A DNA stretch of 64,000 nucleotides, from assembly GCF_001748145.1 (NCBI RefSeq), contig NZ_BCQA01000001.1:2630501-2694500 (forward strand), in the 5' to 3' direction. The position numbers were made by a program, and so were the translations under genes. Each line of letters opens with the position of its first letter. The stretch's first letter is position 1. The notes below the pieces were generated by a model. That model made no database searches. It was not told the origin of the DNA and saw only the letters and a list, made by a program, of their open reading frames with translations. This stretch comes from Bosea sp. BIWAKO-01. Lineage in GTDB: Bacteria > Pseudomonadota > Alphaproteobacteria > Rhizobiales > Beijerinckiaceae. Positions 30,142 through 39,693 of this stretch are shown here, piece after piece.

Positions 30142-30644
30142 CCGAGCCGCCTCCCGGCTATCGCCCCTGCGTCGGGCTGGCCTTGTTCAACCGCGACGGG
30201 CTCGTTTTCGTCGGGCGGCGGGCGGACAAGACCAAGCGCGAGCATGTTGCGCCGGGCTTTGCCTGGCAGATGCCGCAAGGTGGCATCGATCCCGGCGAGA
30301 CGCCCTACCAGGCAGCGCTGCGTGAGCTGCAGGAGGAAACCAATGTCACCTCCGTCTCGCTGCTGGCGGAGGTGCCGGTCTGGCTGAGCTATGATCTTCC
30401 CGTGGATATCGGCCAACAGGCCTGGAAGGGCCGCTGGCGCGGCCAGGCCCAGAAATGGTTCGCCTTCCGCCTCGACGGTCCCGAAAGCGAGATCGATATC
30501 CTGCACCCGGCAGGCGGTCACAAGGCAGAATTCGAGGCCTGGCGCTGGGCGCGGCTGGAAGAGACGCCCGATCTGATCATTCCGTTCAAGCAGGCGGTCT
30601 ATCGCGACGTGGTTCGGTTCTTCGCTCCCTTCGCGGCGGACTGA
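30138..30644 (+). CDS. rppH: RNA pyrophosphohydrolase RppH
   Basis: A 168-residue Nudix hydrolase that removes pyrophosphate from the 5' end of mRNA to trigger decay (also called NudH). The Nudix box is GGIDPGETPYQAALRELQEET, flanked by the RppH features YRPCVGLALFN and WQMPQGG, then FKQAVYRDVV. The ATG at 30138 overlaps the previous stop (ATGA). Confidence 0.94.
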   Translation: MTEPPPGYRPCVGLALFNRDGLVFVGRRADKTKREHVAPGFAWQMPQGGIDPGETPYQAALRELQEETNVTSVSLLAEVPVWLSYDLPVDIGQQAWKGRWRGQAQKWFAFRLDGPESEIDILHPAGGHKAEFEAWRWARLEETPDLIIPFKQAVYRDVVRFFAPFAAD

Positions 30645-30785
30645 TCGTTCCATCTCTGCTTTGGCGTGAAACAAACATTTCGCGCGCTGCGTTTTGCACT
30701 ACCATTTCCTGGGGAGTGATTCGCGCTGCGCGCTGCCTGAGCTCCCTGTCACGAAATGCTCACATGATGGGGTGACGCTCGCGAT

Positions 30786-31172
30786 ATGGTTGATTCGGTC
30801 TTCAAGCTTCACACTGCGGTCCTCGCCGCACGCACGCGCGACCCGGCCTTTTCGCGCACCGCCAAGCTCATCGGCGAGGGGCTGCCGAAGATGGCCAAGA
30901 AGCTCGCCGAGGAGGCGGTGGAGGTCGGGCTGGAAGCGGTCCAGGCCGACCGCGAGCGGGTGATCCTCGAGAGCGCCGACCTGATCTACAATCTCGTCGT
31001 GCTCTGGAGCGAGATCGGCATTGCGCCGGAGGATGTCTGGCGCGAGATGGACCGGCGCGAACAGCTTTACGGCATTGCAGAGAAACTGCCGAAGAATCGA
31101 GCCGCGAAGCAGGCGCGGCAGGAAAGCGCCGAGGTTGCCGCAAGCGCCGGTGGTGGCTTGCGCGAAGACTGA
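30786..31172 (+). CDS. hisE: Phosphoribosyl-ATP diphosphatase
   Basis: The second step of histidine synthesis: it splits pyrophosphate from phosphoribosyl-ATP. The all-helical MazG-like fold shows as GLPKMAKKLAEEAVEVGLEAVQADRERVILESADLIYNLVVLW with its acidic metal-binding residues. It is 128 residues, with an Ala/Arg-rich tail after about 100. It is separated from other his genes here; such solitary copies are not rare in alphaproteobacteria. A role on another nucleotide cannot be excluded. Confidence 0.82.
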   Translation: MVDSVFKLHTAVLAARTRDPAFSRTAKLIGEGLPKMAKKLAEEAVEVGLEAVQADRERVILESADLIYNLVVLWSEIGIAPEDVWREMDRREQLYGIAEKLPKNRAAKQARQESAEVAASAGGGLRED

Positions 31173-31314
31173 GCAGAAGGCGCGGTTTTAGCGCGCTTGC
31201 CGCCTCATCCCCGGGAATGTCAGATTTCCGGGAAGACGGGGGTTGCCAAGCCGAAGCGTTGCGGTTATTCCCGCCACATCAGATCGACGCGGCCACGGCC
31301 GAGCCACCTGATAC

Positions 31315-31391
31315 GCGCCCGTAGCTCAGCTGGATAGAGCATCAGACTACGAATCTGAGGGTCAGAGGTTCGAATCCTTTCGGGCGCGCCA
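31315..31391 (+). tRNA. tRNA-Arg (anticodon ACG)
   Basis: A complete cloverleaf is visible. Acceptor arms are GCGCCCG (31315-31321) and CGGGCGC (31381-31387), and the D arm is GCTC/GAGC. The anticodon stem TCAGA/TCTGA encloses the loop CTACGAA with ACG at 31349-31351, and the T arm contains GGTTCGAATCC. A discriminator G and an encoded CCA end the gene. A short T run (31392-31397) follows. Confidence 0.97.
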
Positions 31392-31397
31392 TTTTTG

Positions 31398-31903
31398 GCT
31401 CCTTCTCAGGAGCACTGCTTACCGCCCGTTTCAGGGCCATTTGTAAGCTCCCATTCACGCACGATTGAGCGCTTTGCACACGGTCGAAGGCCGATCGTGT
31501 GGGCGACCTTCGCGAGCCCGTGTCGTTCCGCCAGCGATCGATCCGGCCGCGTAGTCATGCACTCGATCGTCCCGTGATCTCGGCGCCGTTCGCGCGATCA
31601 TGGCCCGTTTGATGCCACGCGCCTATCGCGGGGCCTGCTGGGCCGAATCGTCGTGCATTCGGTTTCTCGATCGCCTGCTGAGCATTCCCCGTGCGCAGGA
31701 TGGTTGTTGCCGATTCGAAGCGGCGTGGCGGCGTGAGATCCGACGATCGATCGAGCGCGTTGGACTGAGGATGATGCGGCACCGTCACGGCTCAGATGCT
31801 GCGATCCATTCGGGGGGCGAAGCCGAAGGGATTGCCACCCGGCCGGTCCGCGGTGGTGGAACAGCTGCCGTTCAAGGACGTTGCGCAACCAGGAGGACGC
31901 GCG
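31398..31903. other. Gene-free stretch after tRNA-Arg
   Basis: About 500 bases in which no frame looks like a protein and I see no clear repeat or RNA. I searched by eye for a second copy of the tRNA 3' end, which would mark an integrated element, and found none. The ribosome site and start of the small lipoprotein gene lie at the right end. Confidence 0.5.
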
Positions 31904-32110
31904 ATGAAGGTTTCAGTGATGCCGCTATTGGTACTCACCGCATTGGCGGCGAGTGCTTGCAATCGGACAGAGCAGCGGATCGGCGGGGCTGCCGCCGGAG
32001 CGGGAACGGGGGCACTTGTCGGTGGCCCGGTTGGCGCGGTGGTCGGTGGGGCCGCGGGTGCCATTACCGCTCCCACCGTGGTGCGCGCAACACGGCGTGC
32101 GACGCGTTAG
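31904..32110 (+). CDS. Small putative lipoprotein with glycine-zipper motif
   Basis: A 68-residue protein. The N terminus (MKVSVMPLLVLTALAASAC) looks like a lipoprotein signal with a weak lipobox (ASAC). The rest is a Gly/Ala repeat (GGAAAGAGTGALVGG and on), a glycine-zipper as in small outer-membrane lipoproteins, ending in a basic tail. AGGAGG at 31891-31896 with seven bases spacing supports the ATG at 31904. Its TAG stop lies inside the palindrome at 32107-32149. Confidence 0.75.
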   Translation: MKVSVMPLLVLTALAASACNRTEQRIGGAAAGAGTGALVGGPVGAVVGGAAGAITAPTVVRATRRATR

Positions 32111-32206
32111 ATCATCGGACCGGATACCGTATCCAGTCCCATGATCTAACCCTTTGTCTTTGCATCGGCTTTCTCGAAAATCGCAATCCACTTTTCGGGC
32201 CGATGC
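32107..32206. repeat. Dispersed two-hairpin intergenic repeat, copy 2 (inverted)
   Basis: First dyad: arms 32107-32126 and 32130-32149 match at 18 of 20 positions around CCG, with outer arms TTAGATCAT/ATGATCTAA. A CCCTTTGTCTTT linker follows. The second hairpin has GCATCGG (32162-32168) with CCGATGC (32200-32206) and inner CGAAAA/TTTTCG. Its reverse complement aligns with the repeat at 7942-8005, including the CATCGG stem and the GATGCAAAxACAA linker. From 32207 to 32333 I see nothing else. Confidence 0.6.
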
Positions 32207-32333
32207 TTTAGCCGCAGGCATGCCACTGGTACCGGACCATTCCAGGCTTGTCCGGCGCCCCACGCTCGCTGCCGAAATGGCGAGCGACGGAATTCTTCCC
32301 TGGACGGATATCGTCGTTCGCCTCGCGGCCGGT

Positions 32334-33656
32334 TCAGCCGTACCGGCCTTCCAACCGCCGATCGATCGCCAGCGCCGCGAGCGTGCAGAGCGCGCCCGAG
32401 AGCAGGTAGACTCCGACCCAGGCGAGCCCGAACTGGCTCGAGACGGTCAGCGCCACGAGTGGCGCGAAGCCCGCGCCGAGCAACCAGGCAAGATCCGAGG
32501 TCAGCGCTGCGCCGGTATAGCGGTACTGCGTGCCGAAGCTCGAGGCCACGGCGCCGGCAGTCTGGCCGTAGGAGAGTCCGAGCAGGCCAAAGCCGATGAT
32601 AACGTAGATCGTCTGCCCCGCGAGGCTGTCGCCGAAGAGCAGGGGGGCGATGATGCTCGACAGGCTGAAGAGCGCGATCATCCCGCCAGAGACAAGGAGC
32701 GTGTTGCGGCGGCCGATCTGGTCGGCGATCAGACCGGAGGTGACGATCGCGCCGAAGCCAACCACGGCGCCGGCCGCCTGCACCATCAGGAATTCCGAAA
32801 CCGAACGTTCGGTGAAGAGGTTGATCCAGCTCACCGGGAAGATGGTGACGAGGTGGAACAGCGCGAAACTCGCCAGCGGCACGAAGGCGCCGAGGATGAG
32901 CGTGCTGCCACGCGCCTTGACCAACTCGAGGACCGGGATGGGCATGAGCTCACGGGTGTCCATGAGCTGGGCGAATTCGTGGGTCGCAACCATCCGCAGC
33001 CGCGCGAACAACGCCACGACATTGATCGTCAGTGCGACGAAGAAGGGGTAGCGCCAACCCCAGTCGAGGAAATCTTCCCGCGACAGCAAGCCTTCGAAAT
33101 AGGCGAACAGCCCTGCAGCGAGGATGAAGCCAAGCGGCGCACCGAGCTGCGGCAGCATGGCGTACCAGCCGCGGCGGCCGGCGGGCGCGTTGAGGGCGAG
33201 CAGGGAGGACAGCCCGTCCCAGGCTCCGCCGAGCGCGATGCCCTGCAGGAGCCGGAAGATCGCGAGAATGATGCCGGACCAGATGCCGATCGTGGCATAG
33301 CCGGGCAGGAAGGCGATGGCGGCCGTCGCGCCGCCGAGGAGGAAGAGTGCAACGGTAAGCTTGGCCGCGCGGCCGTGGCGACGGTCGATTGCCATGAACA
33401 GCACTGTGCCGATAGGGCGGGTCATAAAAGCGAGCGCGAAGATCGCGAAGGCGTAGAGCGTTGCGGTCAGCCGGTCGGCGAAGGGGAACACCAACTCGGG
33501 AAAGACCAGAACGCAGCCGAGACCGAAGACGAAGAAGTCGAAATATTCCGAGGTCCGGCCGATGATCACGCCGATTGCGATCTCGCCGGGCGAGACATGA
33601 TCGCGCCCGTGCTCGTCCAGGTGACCCGATGTATGGTTCGCTGCCTCAGCGCTCAT
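32334..33656 (-). CDS. MFS transporter, metabolite:H+ symporter type
   Basis: A 440-residue inner-membrane transporter with about twelve hydrophobic segments. It has the MHS-type start GVIIGRTSEYFDFFVFG, an MFS loop with RPIGTVLFMAIDRRHGR, and GRRNTLLVSGG after segment eight. A substrate cannot be named. It is divergent from cyoABCD; I have seen such MFS genes beside quinol-oxidase operons, but a functional link is not shown. Confidence 0.88.
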   Translation of the reverse strand: MSAEAANHTSGHLDEHGRDHVSPGEIAIGVIIGRTSEYFDFFVFGLGCVLVFPELVFPFADRLTATLYAFAIFALAFMTRPIGTVLFMAIDRRHGRAAKLTVALFLLGGATAAIAFLPGYATIGIWSGIILAIFRLLQGIALGGAWDGLSSLLALNAPAGRRGWYAMLPQLGAPLGFILAAGLFAYFEGLLSREDFLDWGWRYPFFVALTINVVALFARLRMVATHEFAQLMDTRELMPIPVLELVKARGSTLILGAFVPLASFALFHLVTIFPVSWINLFTERSVSEFLMVQAAGAVVGFGAIVTSGLIADQIGRRNTLLVSGGMIALFSLSSIIAPLLFGDSLAGQTIYVIIGFGLLGLSYGQTAGAVASSFGTQYRYTGAALTSDLAWLLGAGFAPLVALTVSSQFGLAWVGVYLLSGALCTLAALAIDRRLEGRYG

Positions 33657-33839
33657 GACCGGGAACCCCTCGTTATCGGGCGGGTCGGATCGTACGGGCT
33701 TGCCCGCACCTCATGCAAATGGATACGGTGGATCGCAGATACCCGTCAAACCTTCGCAATGGGACAGATTGTCTGATGGGTGATGCGAAGGAATGAGCAT
33801 AGAGAAGGTTGTTCCGGCGGCAGGGAGGTCTCGAGTCTC

Positions 33840-34922
33840 TTGCGGATCCTTCGAATTCTAACGGTTCTGCCTGTTCTCGCCATGCTCGGCGGCTGCCAGA
33901 TGGTGCTCTTGGCACCGTCCGGCGATGTTGCCGTACAGCAGCGAAACCTGCTGCTGACCTCCACGGCGCTGATGCTCCTGATCATCGTGCCGGTGATGGC
34001 GCTGATCGTGTTCTTCGCCTGGCGCTACCGCGCTTCGGCCAATGCGACCTACGACCCCGACTGGCATCATTCGCTGCCCCTCGAAGTGGTGATCTGGGCG
34101 GTTCCGTTGCTGATCATCATCGTCATCGGCGCGATCACCTGGATGGCCACGCATCTGCTCGACCCCTACCGGCCGCTCGGGCGCATCAGCGCGGCGAAGC
34201 CGGCTGCCGCTACGAGGATGAGCGAGAACGCACCGCCGCAAGGGCCGCTGGTCATCCAGGTGGTGGCGCTCGACTGGAAGTGGCTGTTCCTCTACCCGGA
34301 GCAGGGCATCGCCTCGCTCAATGAGGTCGTGGCGCCGGTCGACCAGCCGATCGAGTTCCGGATCACGTCCTCTACCGTCATGAATTCCCTCTTCATTCCG
34401 GCGTTGGCGGGGCAGATCTACGCCATGCCGGGCATGCAGACGAAACTCAACGCCGTGATCAATCACCCCGGCGATTTCGAGGGATTCTCGGCCAATTACA
34501 GCGGCGCCGGCTTCTCCGACATGCGCTTCCGTTTCCGCGGCGTTGACCGCGAGGGCTTCGAGGCCTGGACGCGAGCCGCGCGCGAAAAGGGCGGGCCACT
34601 CGGACGTGAGGAATATCTGGTGCTGGAACGCCCGAGCGAACGCGAGCCGACGCGGCAGTTCCGCGATGTCGCACCGGACCTGTTCCAGGCCATCCTCAAC
34701 ATGTGTGTCGATCGCGCCAAGATGTGCACGCGCGACATGATGGCGATGGACGCCAAGGGCGGCGGTGGCAGGGAGGGGATCTCGACCGTGATGGCGCTCG
34801 AATACGACAAGAGCGTACGCCGGGGCGGGCAGCCGATGCCGCCGCGCCCCTTCGTCACGGCGATCTGCACGCCCGCCGACGTCTACGGTACCGCGGGCGT
34901 CACCGCCCGCGTTGCCAACTGA
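33840..34922 (+). CDS. cyoA: Cytochrome o ubiquinol oxidase subunit II
   Basis: Subunit II of the bo3-type quinol oxidase, 360 residues. It has a lipoprotein signal (lipobox LGGC), two membrane segments, a periplasmic cupredoxin domain without the CuA-binding residues (as expected for a quinol oxidase), and a C-terminal COX-ARM region. Typical strings are LDWKWLFLYPEQGIA and GQIYAMPGMQTKL. I prefer TTG at 33840 (LLRILRIL), with GGGAGG at 33823-33828, over GTG 33780 or ATG 33783, which add about 20 odd residues. Confidence 0.93.
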   Translation: MRILRILTVLPVLAMLGGCQMVLLAPSGDVAVQQRNLLLTSTALMLLIIVPVMALIVFFAWRYRASANATYDPDWHHSLPLEVVIWAVPLLIIIVIGAITWMATHLLDPYRPLGRISAAKPAAATRMSENAPPQGPLVIQVVALDWKWLFLYPEQGIASLNEVVAPVDQPIEFRITSSTVMNSLFIPALAGQIYAMPGMQTKLNAVINHPGDFEGFSANYSGAGFSDMRFRFRGVDREGFEAWTRAAREKGGPLGREEYLVLERPSEREPTRQFRDVAPDLFQAILNMCVDRAKMCTRDMMAMDAKGGGGREGISTVMALEYDKSVRRGGQPMPPRPFVTAICTPADVYGTAGVTARVAN

Positions 34923-34963
34923 ACCGCGTCCGAGATGGTCGCCGCTAGCGAGACGAGGGATCC

Positions 34964-36964
34964 ATGACCTCCTATCCCGAATGGTGGAAGCTGGTGTTTG
35001 GCCGTTTCACCTTCGAAGCGCTGCCGCTGCACGAGCCGATCCTGGTGGCGACCTTTGGTGTCGTGGTGCTCGGCGGCCTCGCGCTCCTCGTGCTGATCAC
35101 GCGGATGAAGGCCTGGGGCTATCTCTGGAACGAGTGGTTCACCAGCGTCGACCACAAGAAGATCGGGATCATGTACATGATCCTGGGAGTCATCATGCTG
35201 CTGCGCGGCTTCGCCGACGCGCTGATGATGCGGGGCCAGCAGGCGATCGCTTTTGCCGGCGCCGAGGGATACCTGCCGCCGCACCATTACGACCAGATCT
35301 TCACCGCCCATGGCGTCATCATGATCTTCTTCGTGGCGATGCCCTTCGTCACGGGACTGATGAACTTTGTTGTGCCGCTGCAGATCGGTGCGCGGGATGT
35401 CGCCTTCCCATTCCTCAACAATTTCAGCTTCTGGATGACGGTGGGCGGCGCCGTGCTGGTGATGGCCTCGCTCTTCATCGGCGAATTCGCCAAGACGGGC
35501 TGGCTTGCCTATCCGCCCCTCTCAGGCGCGGCCTACTCGCCCGGGGTGGGCGTGGACTACTATCTCTGGGCGCTGCAGATCGCGGGCGTGGGCACAACGC
35601 TCTCCGGTGTCAACCTGGTGGCGACCATCATCAAGATGCGCGCGCCGGGCATGGACATGATGAAGATGCCCGTCTTCACCTGGACGTCGCTGTGCACCAA
35701 TGTCCTGATCGTCGCGACCTTCCCGATCCTGGCGGCGACACTCGCGCTGCTGACGCTTGATCGCTATGTCGGCACCAATTTCTTCACGAACGATCTCGGC
35801 GGCAATCCGATGATGTACGTGAACCTGATCTGGATCTGGGGGCACCCCGAGGTCTATATCCTGATCCTGCCGGCTTTCGGCATCTTCTCGGAGGTGGCCT
35901 CGACCTTCTGCGGCAAGCGGCTCTTCGGCTATGCCTCGATGGTCTATGCGACAGTGGTGATCACCATCCTGTCCTATCTCGTCTGGCTGCATCATTTCTT
36001 CACGATGGGCTCGGGCGCCAGCGTGAATTCCTTCTTCGGCATCACGACGATGATCATCTCGATCCCGACGGGCGCGAAGATCTTCAACTGGCTGTTCACG
36101 ATGTATCGCGGCCGCATCCGCTTCGAGCTGCCGATGATGTGGCTCATCGCCTTCATGCTGACCTTTGTCATCGGTGGCATGACCGGCGTGATGCTCGCGG
36201 TGCCGCCGGCCGATTTCGTGCTGCACAACAGCCTGTTCCTCGTTGCGCATTTCCATAACGTCATCATCGGCGGCGTCGTCTTCGGCATCTTCGCCGGCAT
36301 CGCCTACTGGTTTCCGAAGGCCTTCGGCTTCAAGCTCGATCCGTTCTGGGGCAAGCTCTCCTTCTGGTTCTGGGTCGTCGGCTTCTACGTCGCCTTCATG
36401 CCGCTCTATGTGCTCGGTCTGATGGGCGTGACCCGCCGATTGAACCGCTTCGAGGACCCCTCGCTACAGATCTGGTTCGTGATCGCGGCAATCGGCGCGG
36501 TGCTGATCCTGTTCGGCATCCTTTGCTTCCTCATCCAGATCGCGGTCAGCATCATCCGTCGCGAGGAGTTGCGCGACACGACCGGCGACCCCTGGGACGG
36601 GCGCACGCTGGAATGGTCGACCTCCTCGCCTCCGCCGGATTACAATTTCGCCTTCACCCCGGTGATCCATGACCACGACTCGTGGGCTGACATGAAGAAG
36701 CGCGGGTATCAGCGCCCGCTCGCCGGTTTCCGGCCGATCCATATGCCGAGGAATACCGGGGCCGGTATCATCATCGCGGGCCTGGCGACGCTTTGCGGTT
36801 TCGCGTTGATCTGGCACGTCTGGTGGCTGGCGGCGCTGGGCTTCGTTAGCGTCCTGGCGGCGGTGATTACGCACAGCTTCAATTACGACCGCGACTTCCA
36901 CATCCCGGCAGAGACCGTTCTGCGCGAGGAGGATTCGCGCAGCAAGCTGCTGGCACGGGCCTGA
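34964..36964 (+). CDS. cyoB: Cytochrome o ubiquinol oxidase subunit I
   Basis: The catalytic subunit, 666 residues, about fifteen membrane segments. Haem and copper ligands are all present: His116 in TAHG, His294 and Tyr298 in WGHPEVYI (with the His-Tyr link), His343-His344, His429 and His431 in AHFHN. Offsets to E. coli CyoB are a constant ten residues. It reduces oxygen to water and pumps protons. Confidence 0.97.
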   Translation: MTSYPEWWKLVFGRFTFEALPLHEPILVATFGVVVLGGLALLVLITRMKAWGYLWNEWFTSVDHKKIGIMYMILGVIMLLRGFADALMMRGQQAIAFAGAEGYLPPHHYDQIFTAHGVIMIFFVAMPFVTGLMNFVVPLQIGARDVAFPFLNNFSFWMTVGGAVLVMASLFIGEFAKTGWLAYPPLSGAAYSPGVGVDYYLWALQIAGVGTTLSGVNLVATIIKMRAPGMDMMKMPVFTWTSLCTNVLIVATFPILAATLALLTLDRYVGTNFFTNDLGGNPMMYVNLIWIWGHPEVYILILPAFGIFSEVASTFCGKRLFGYASMVYATVVITILSYLVWLHHFFTMGSGASVNSFFGITTMIISIPTGAKIFNWLFTMYRGRIRFELPMMWLIAFMLTFVIGGMTGVMLAVPPADFVLHNSLFLVAHFHNVIIGGVVFGIFAGIAYWFPKAFGFKLDPFWGKLSFWFWVVGFYVAFMPLYVLGLMGVTRRLNRFEDPSLQIWFVIAAIGAVLILFGILCFLIQIAVSIIRREELRDTTGDPWDGRTLEWSTSSPPPDYNFAFTPVIHDHDSWADMKKRGYQRPLAGFRPIHMPRNTGAGIIIAGLATLCGFALIWHVWWLAALGFVSVLAAVITHSFNYDRDFHIPAETVLREEDSRSKLLARA

Positions 36965-36970
36965 GGAACG

Positions 36971-37609
36971 ATGATGGCGAAGGCGGCAGCTCAGGTCCCG
37001 GTCCCAAACGGCGCCCCGACGTTCTACGTCACGGAAGAGGAGCACGAGCACTCCGGCGGCTCGACCATGCTCGGCTTCTGGATCTACCTGATGAGCGATT
37101 GCCTCGTCTTCGCGGTGCTGTTCGCGACGTTCGGGGTGCTGGGGCGCAACTATGCGGCGGGGCCGTCCGGTGCCGACCTGTTCGATCTCAGGCTGGTGGC
37201 GGTCAATACCGGCCTGCTGCTGCTCTCTTCGATCACCTATGGCTTTGCCATGCTGGCGATGGAAAAGGGCCGACAGGCGGCGATGCAGGGCTGGCTCGTC
37301 GTGACCGGCCTGTTTGGCCTCGGCTTCCTCGCGATCGAGCTCTACGAGTTCGCACATCTGATCCATGAGGGCGCGACGCCGATGCGCAGCGCGTTCCTCT
37401 CTTCCTTCTTCACGCTGGTCGGTACGCACGGGCTGCATGTCACGTTCGGCCTGATCTGGCTGGTCGTGCTGATGAGGCAGGTCGCAAGACACGGACTGAT
37501 CGAGGCCAATTGCCGCCGGCTGATGTGCCTGAGCATGTTCTGGCACTTCCTCGACATCGTCTGGATCGGCGTCTTTACCTTCGTCTACCTGATGGGCGTG
37601 CTGAAATGA
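36971..37609 (+). CDS. cyoC: Cytochrome o ubiquinol oxidase subunit III
   Basis: A 212-residue membrane protein with five hydrophobic segments. Family features are MLGFWIYLMSDCLVFAVLFATFGVL, LSSFFTLVGTHGLHV and FWHFLDIVWIGVFTFVYL. GAGGA (36963-36967) serves either of two adjacent ATGs (36971 or 36974). Its stop overlaps cyoD by four bases. Confidence 0.95.
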   Translation: MMAKAAAQVPVPNGAPTFYVTEEEHEHSGGSTMLGFWIYLMSDCLVFAVLFATFGVLGRNYAAGPSGADLFDLRLVAVNTGLLLLSSITYGFAMLAMEKGRQAAMQGWLVVTGLFGLGFLAIELYEFAHLIHEGATPMRSAFLSSFFTLVGTHGLHVTFGLIWLVVLMRQVARHGLIEANCRRLMCLSMFWHFLDIVWIGVFTFVYLMGVLK

Positions 37610-37983
37610 GCGGAAGCCAGGACCACGCCGAGCCGCATGGCGAGCACGGGGACGCCCATGGCGCTCCCCATGGCAGCCTGCGAGGATACATCACCGGCTT
37701 CGTGCTTTCGGTCATCCTGACCGCGATCCCGTTCTGGCTCGTCATGAATGACGTGCTCGGTCACGCGACGCTGACCGCGCTCGTGATCATGGGGTTCGCG
37801 GCGGTGCAGATCGTCGTCCACATGGTCTATTTTCTGCACATGAACGGCCGCTCCGAAGGCGGCTGGTCGATGATGGCGCTGATCTTCACCATCATCATCG
37901 TGGTGATCGTGCTCTCGGGCTCGCTGTGGGTCATGTACCACCTCAATGCCAACATGATGCCGAGCGACATGCACAGGATGTGA
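37606..37983 (+). CDS. cyoD: Cytochrome o ubiquinol oxidase subunit IV
   Basis: A 125-residue protein with a His-rich N terminus (HAEPHGEHGDAHGAPHG) and three membrane segments, including VQIVVHMVYFLHMN. The ATG at 37606 overlaps the cyoC stop (ATGA). It is needed for assembly of the CuB site in E. coli. The haem O synthase gene cyoE does not follow; a SURF1 gene takes that place. Confidence 0.94.
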   Translation: MSGSQDHAEPHGEHGDAHGAPHGSLRGYITGFVLSVILTAIPFWLVMNDVLGHATLTALVIMGFAAVQIVVHMVYFLHMNGRSEGGWSMMALIFTIIIVVIVLSGSLWVMYHLNANMMPSDMHRM

Positions 37984-37993
37984 GGCTGGCGTC

Positions 37994-38743
37994 GTGACGT
38001 TCCCGGACGCGGGGCAAGGGCGCCGACCGGGCACGGCGCATGTCGCTTTTGTCGCCGCAGCCTGCGTGCTCGCGCTCGTCTTCGCAGGGCTCGGCATCTG
38101 GCAGATGCAGCGGCGGGCCTGGAAGCTCGACCTCATCGCTCGTGTCGAGGCACGCATTCGCGCCGCGCCAGCGGCCGCGCCCGGGCCGGCGGAATGGGGC
38201 AGGATCAGCGCCGCCACCGACGAATACCGCCGCGTTGCATTGCAGGGGCGCTATCTCCCCGGGCCGGAAGCGCTGACGATGGCGGTGACGGAGCGCGGCC
38301 CAGGCTTCTGGGTGCTGTCGGCATTTCGAGCGGATGCCGGCTTTACCGTTCTCGTCAATCGCGGCTTCGTGCCGGAGGGGCGACGCGAGCCGGACGAACG
38401 GCGCAAGGTTGCCGGCGACGCGGCGAGCCTCACCGGGTTGCTGCGGCTGAGCGAGCCAGGTGGAGGCTTCCTGCGTGCGAATGATCCCGCCGCCGGGCGC
38501 TGGTATTCCCGCGATGTCGTGCAGATCTCGCAGGCACAGGGTATCGAAGAGGTTGCGCCCTATTTCGTCGAAGCCGATGCTGCCTCCGAGCCTGGCCCGT
38601 TGCCGCAGGGCGGGATGACCCAGGTCAGCTTCCGCAACACGCATCTTGTCTACGCGCTGACCTGGTTCTGCCTTGCATTGATGAGCGCGGGGGCGGCGGC
38701 CTATGTGGTCCGGGGCAAGGCCGACGAACCGCCGTCGGCGTAG
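37994..38743 (+). CDS. SURF1 family protein, oxidase assembly factor
   Basis: A 249-residue membrane protein with one N-terminal segment (about 15-38) and one C-terminal segment (about 216-240), enclosing a periplasmic domain. Family motifs are LGIWQMQRRAWKLDLI, GFWVLSAF, VLVNRGFVP and the C-terminal NTHLVYALTWFCLALM. SURF1 helps insert haem into oxidase subunit I. The start is GTG at 37994, ten bases after cyoD, so it belongs to the cyo operon. Confidence 0.92.
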   Translation: MTFPDAGQGRRPGTAHVAFVAAACVLALVFAGLGIWQMQRRAWKLDLIARVEARIRAAPAAAPGPAEWGRISAATDEYRRVALQGRYLPGPEALTMAVTERGPGFWVLSAFRADAGFTVLVNRGFVPEGRREPDERRKVAGDAASLTGLLRLSEPGGGFLRANDPAAGRWYSRDVVQISQAQGIEEVAPYFVEADAASEPGPLPQGGMTQVSFRNTHLVYALTWFCLALMSAGAAAYVVRGKADEPPSA

Positions 38744-38799
38744 AGGCAGTCCCTTCACCGAACCCGCGGCCTTGACCAATCATCCGACCTCATCCAGCT

Positions 38800-39576
38800 T
38801 CATCGCCCTTGCCAGGCCGGCGCGCGCTTGGCGAGGAAGGCCTCGATACCCTCTCGGAAATCGGCGCTCATATAGCACATCAGGATGAGGTCGCTTTCCC
38901 TTGTGCGGTCGGATCTGGTGATCCGTCGCATCGCTTCCTTGGTCGCGCGCAAGGTCAGCGGTGCGTGGCCAGCAATGGTCGTGGCCAATTCCTGTGCCCG
39001 CTCCATCAGCGCCGCATGGTCGGAGACGAGTTCAGTGTAGAGACCGATGCGGTGGCCCTCGTCGGCGTCCATCAGCCGCGCGGTGAAGACGATATCCTTG
39101 ACCCGCGCCGGGCCGAGCAGGGTGGCCAGCCGCGCATAATTGTTCATGGACAGGCAATTGCCGAGCGTGCGCGCCACCGGGAAGCCGAAGCGGGCGTTGC
39201 GCGTCGCAATCCGGAGATCGCAGGCGCAAGCGATGCCGGCGCCCCCGCCTGTTGCCGCTCCCGAGATCGCCGCGAGGGTCGGAACCTTGCAACTTTCAAT
39301 CTTCTGCAATGCACCGTCGATGCGTGCCTCATAGGCCAGCGCGTCCTCCGGCTTGTCGAAGGCGCGGAACTGCGAGATGTCCGTGCCGGCGGCGAAGGCT
39401 TTCTCTCCCGCACCGGTCAGAACCAGAACCTTGGGTGAGCCATGGCCTTCGAGATCTGAGCAGATCTCGGCGACACGGTCATACATCGCAAATGTCAGCG
39501 CATTGCGCGCCTGCGGCCGGTTGAGCGTAATCCAGCCGATCCCGCCGTCGACCTCGTAGCAGATCTCGTCACTCAT
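38800..39576 (-). CDS. Crotonase superfamily protein, atypical; paralogue of 15736-16515
   Basis: A 258-residue crotonase-fold protein, about three quarters identical by eye to the one at 15736-16515. The oxyanion regions are AFAAGTDISQF and GAATGGGAGIACACDLRIA. Both hydratase glutamates are replaced (Gly or Ala at the first, Val in FGFPVARTLG). It is the last gene of the nine-gene minus-strand run beginning with the GntR gene at 47879. A CoA-ester substrate is expected from the fold, but the reaction is unknown. Confidence 0.88.
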   Translation of the reverse strand: MSDEICYEVDGGIGWITLNRPQARNALTFAMYDRVAEICSDLEGHGSPKVLVLTGAGEKAFAAGTDISQFRAFDKPEDALAYEARIDGALQKIESCKVPTLAAISGAATGGGAGIACACDLRIATRNARFGFPVARTLGNCLSMNNYARLATLLGPARVKDIVFTARLMDADEGHRIGLYTELVSDHAALMERAQELATTIAGHAPLTLRATKEAMRRITRSDRTRESDLILMCYMSADFREGIEAFLAKRAPAWQGR

Positions 39577-39693
39577 CGATTCATACTCTCCTTTCTGAAG
39601 CCGGCATCAGTGGAACCGCTGTCGCCGGCGGCCGGCCGAAGCGCAGCATCGGATCGGCTTGCGCCAGAATCTGTGTTGGACATCGCTTCAAGC

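Noticed and set aside
31395..31577. Short plus-strand frames after the tRNA
   Set aside because: No ribosome site, no conserved motif and atypical composition.
31315..31903. tRNA-Arg followed by a gene-free stretch as a possible integration site
   Set aside because: I found no second copy of the tRNA 3' end downstream and no integrase, so there is no sign of an inserted element.
32154..33776. 540-residue plus-strand frame
   Set aside because: It is antisense to the MFS transporter gene and begins inside the repeat; the composition is that of a shadow frame.
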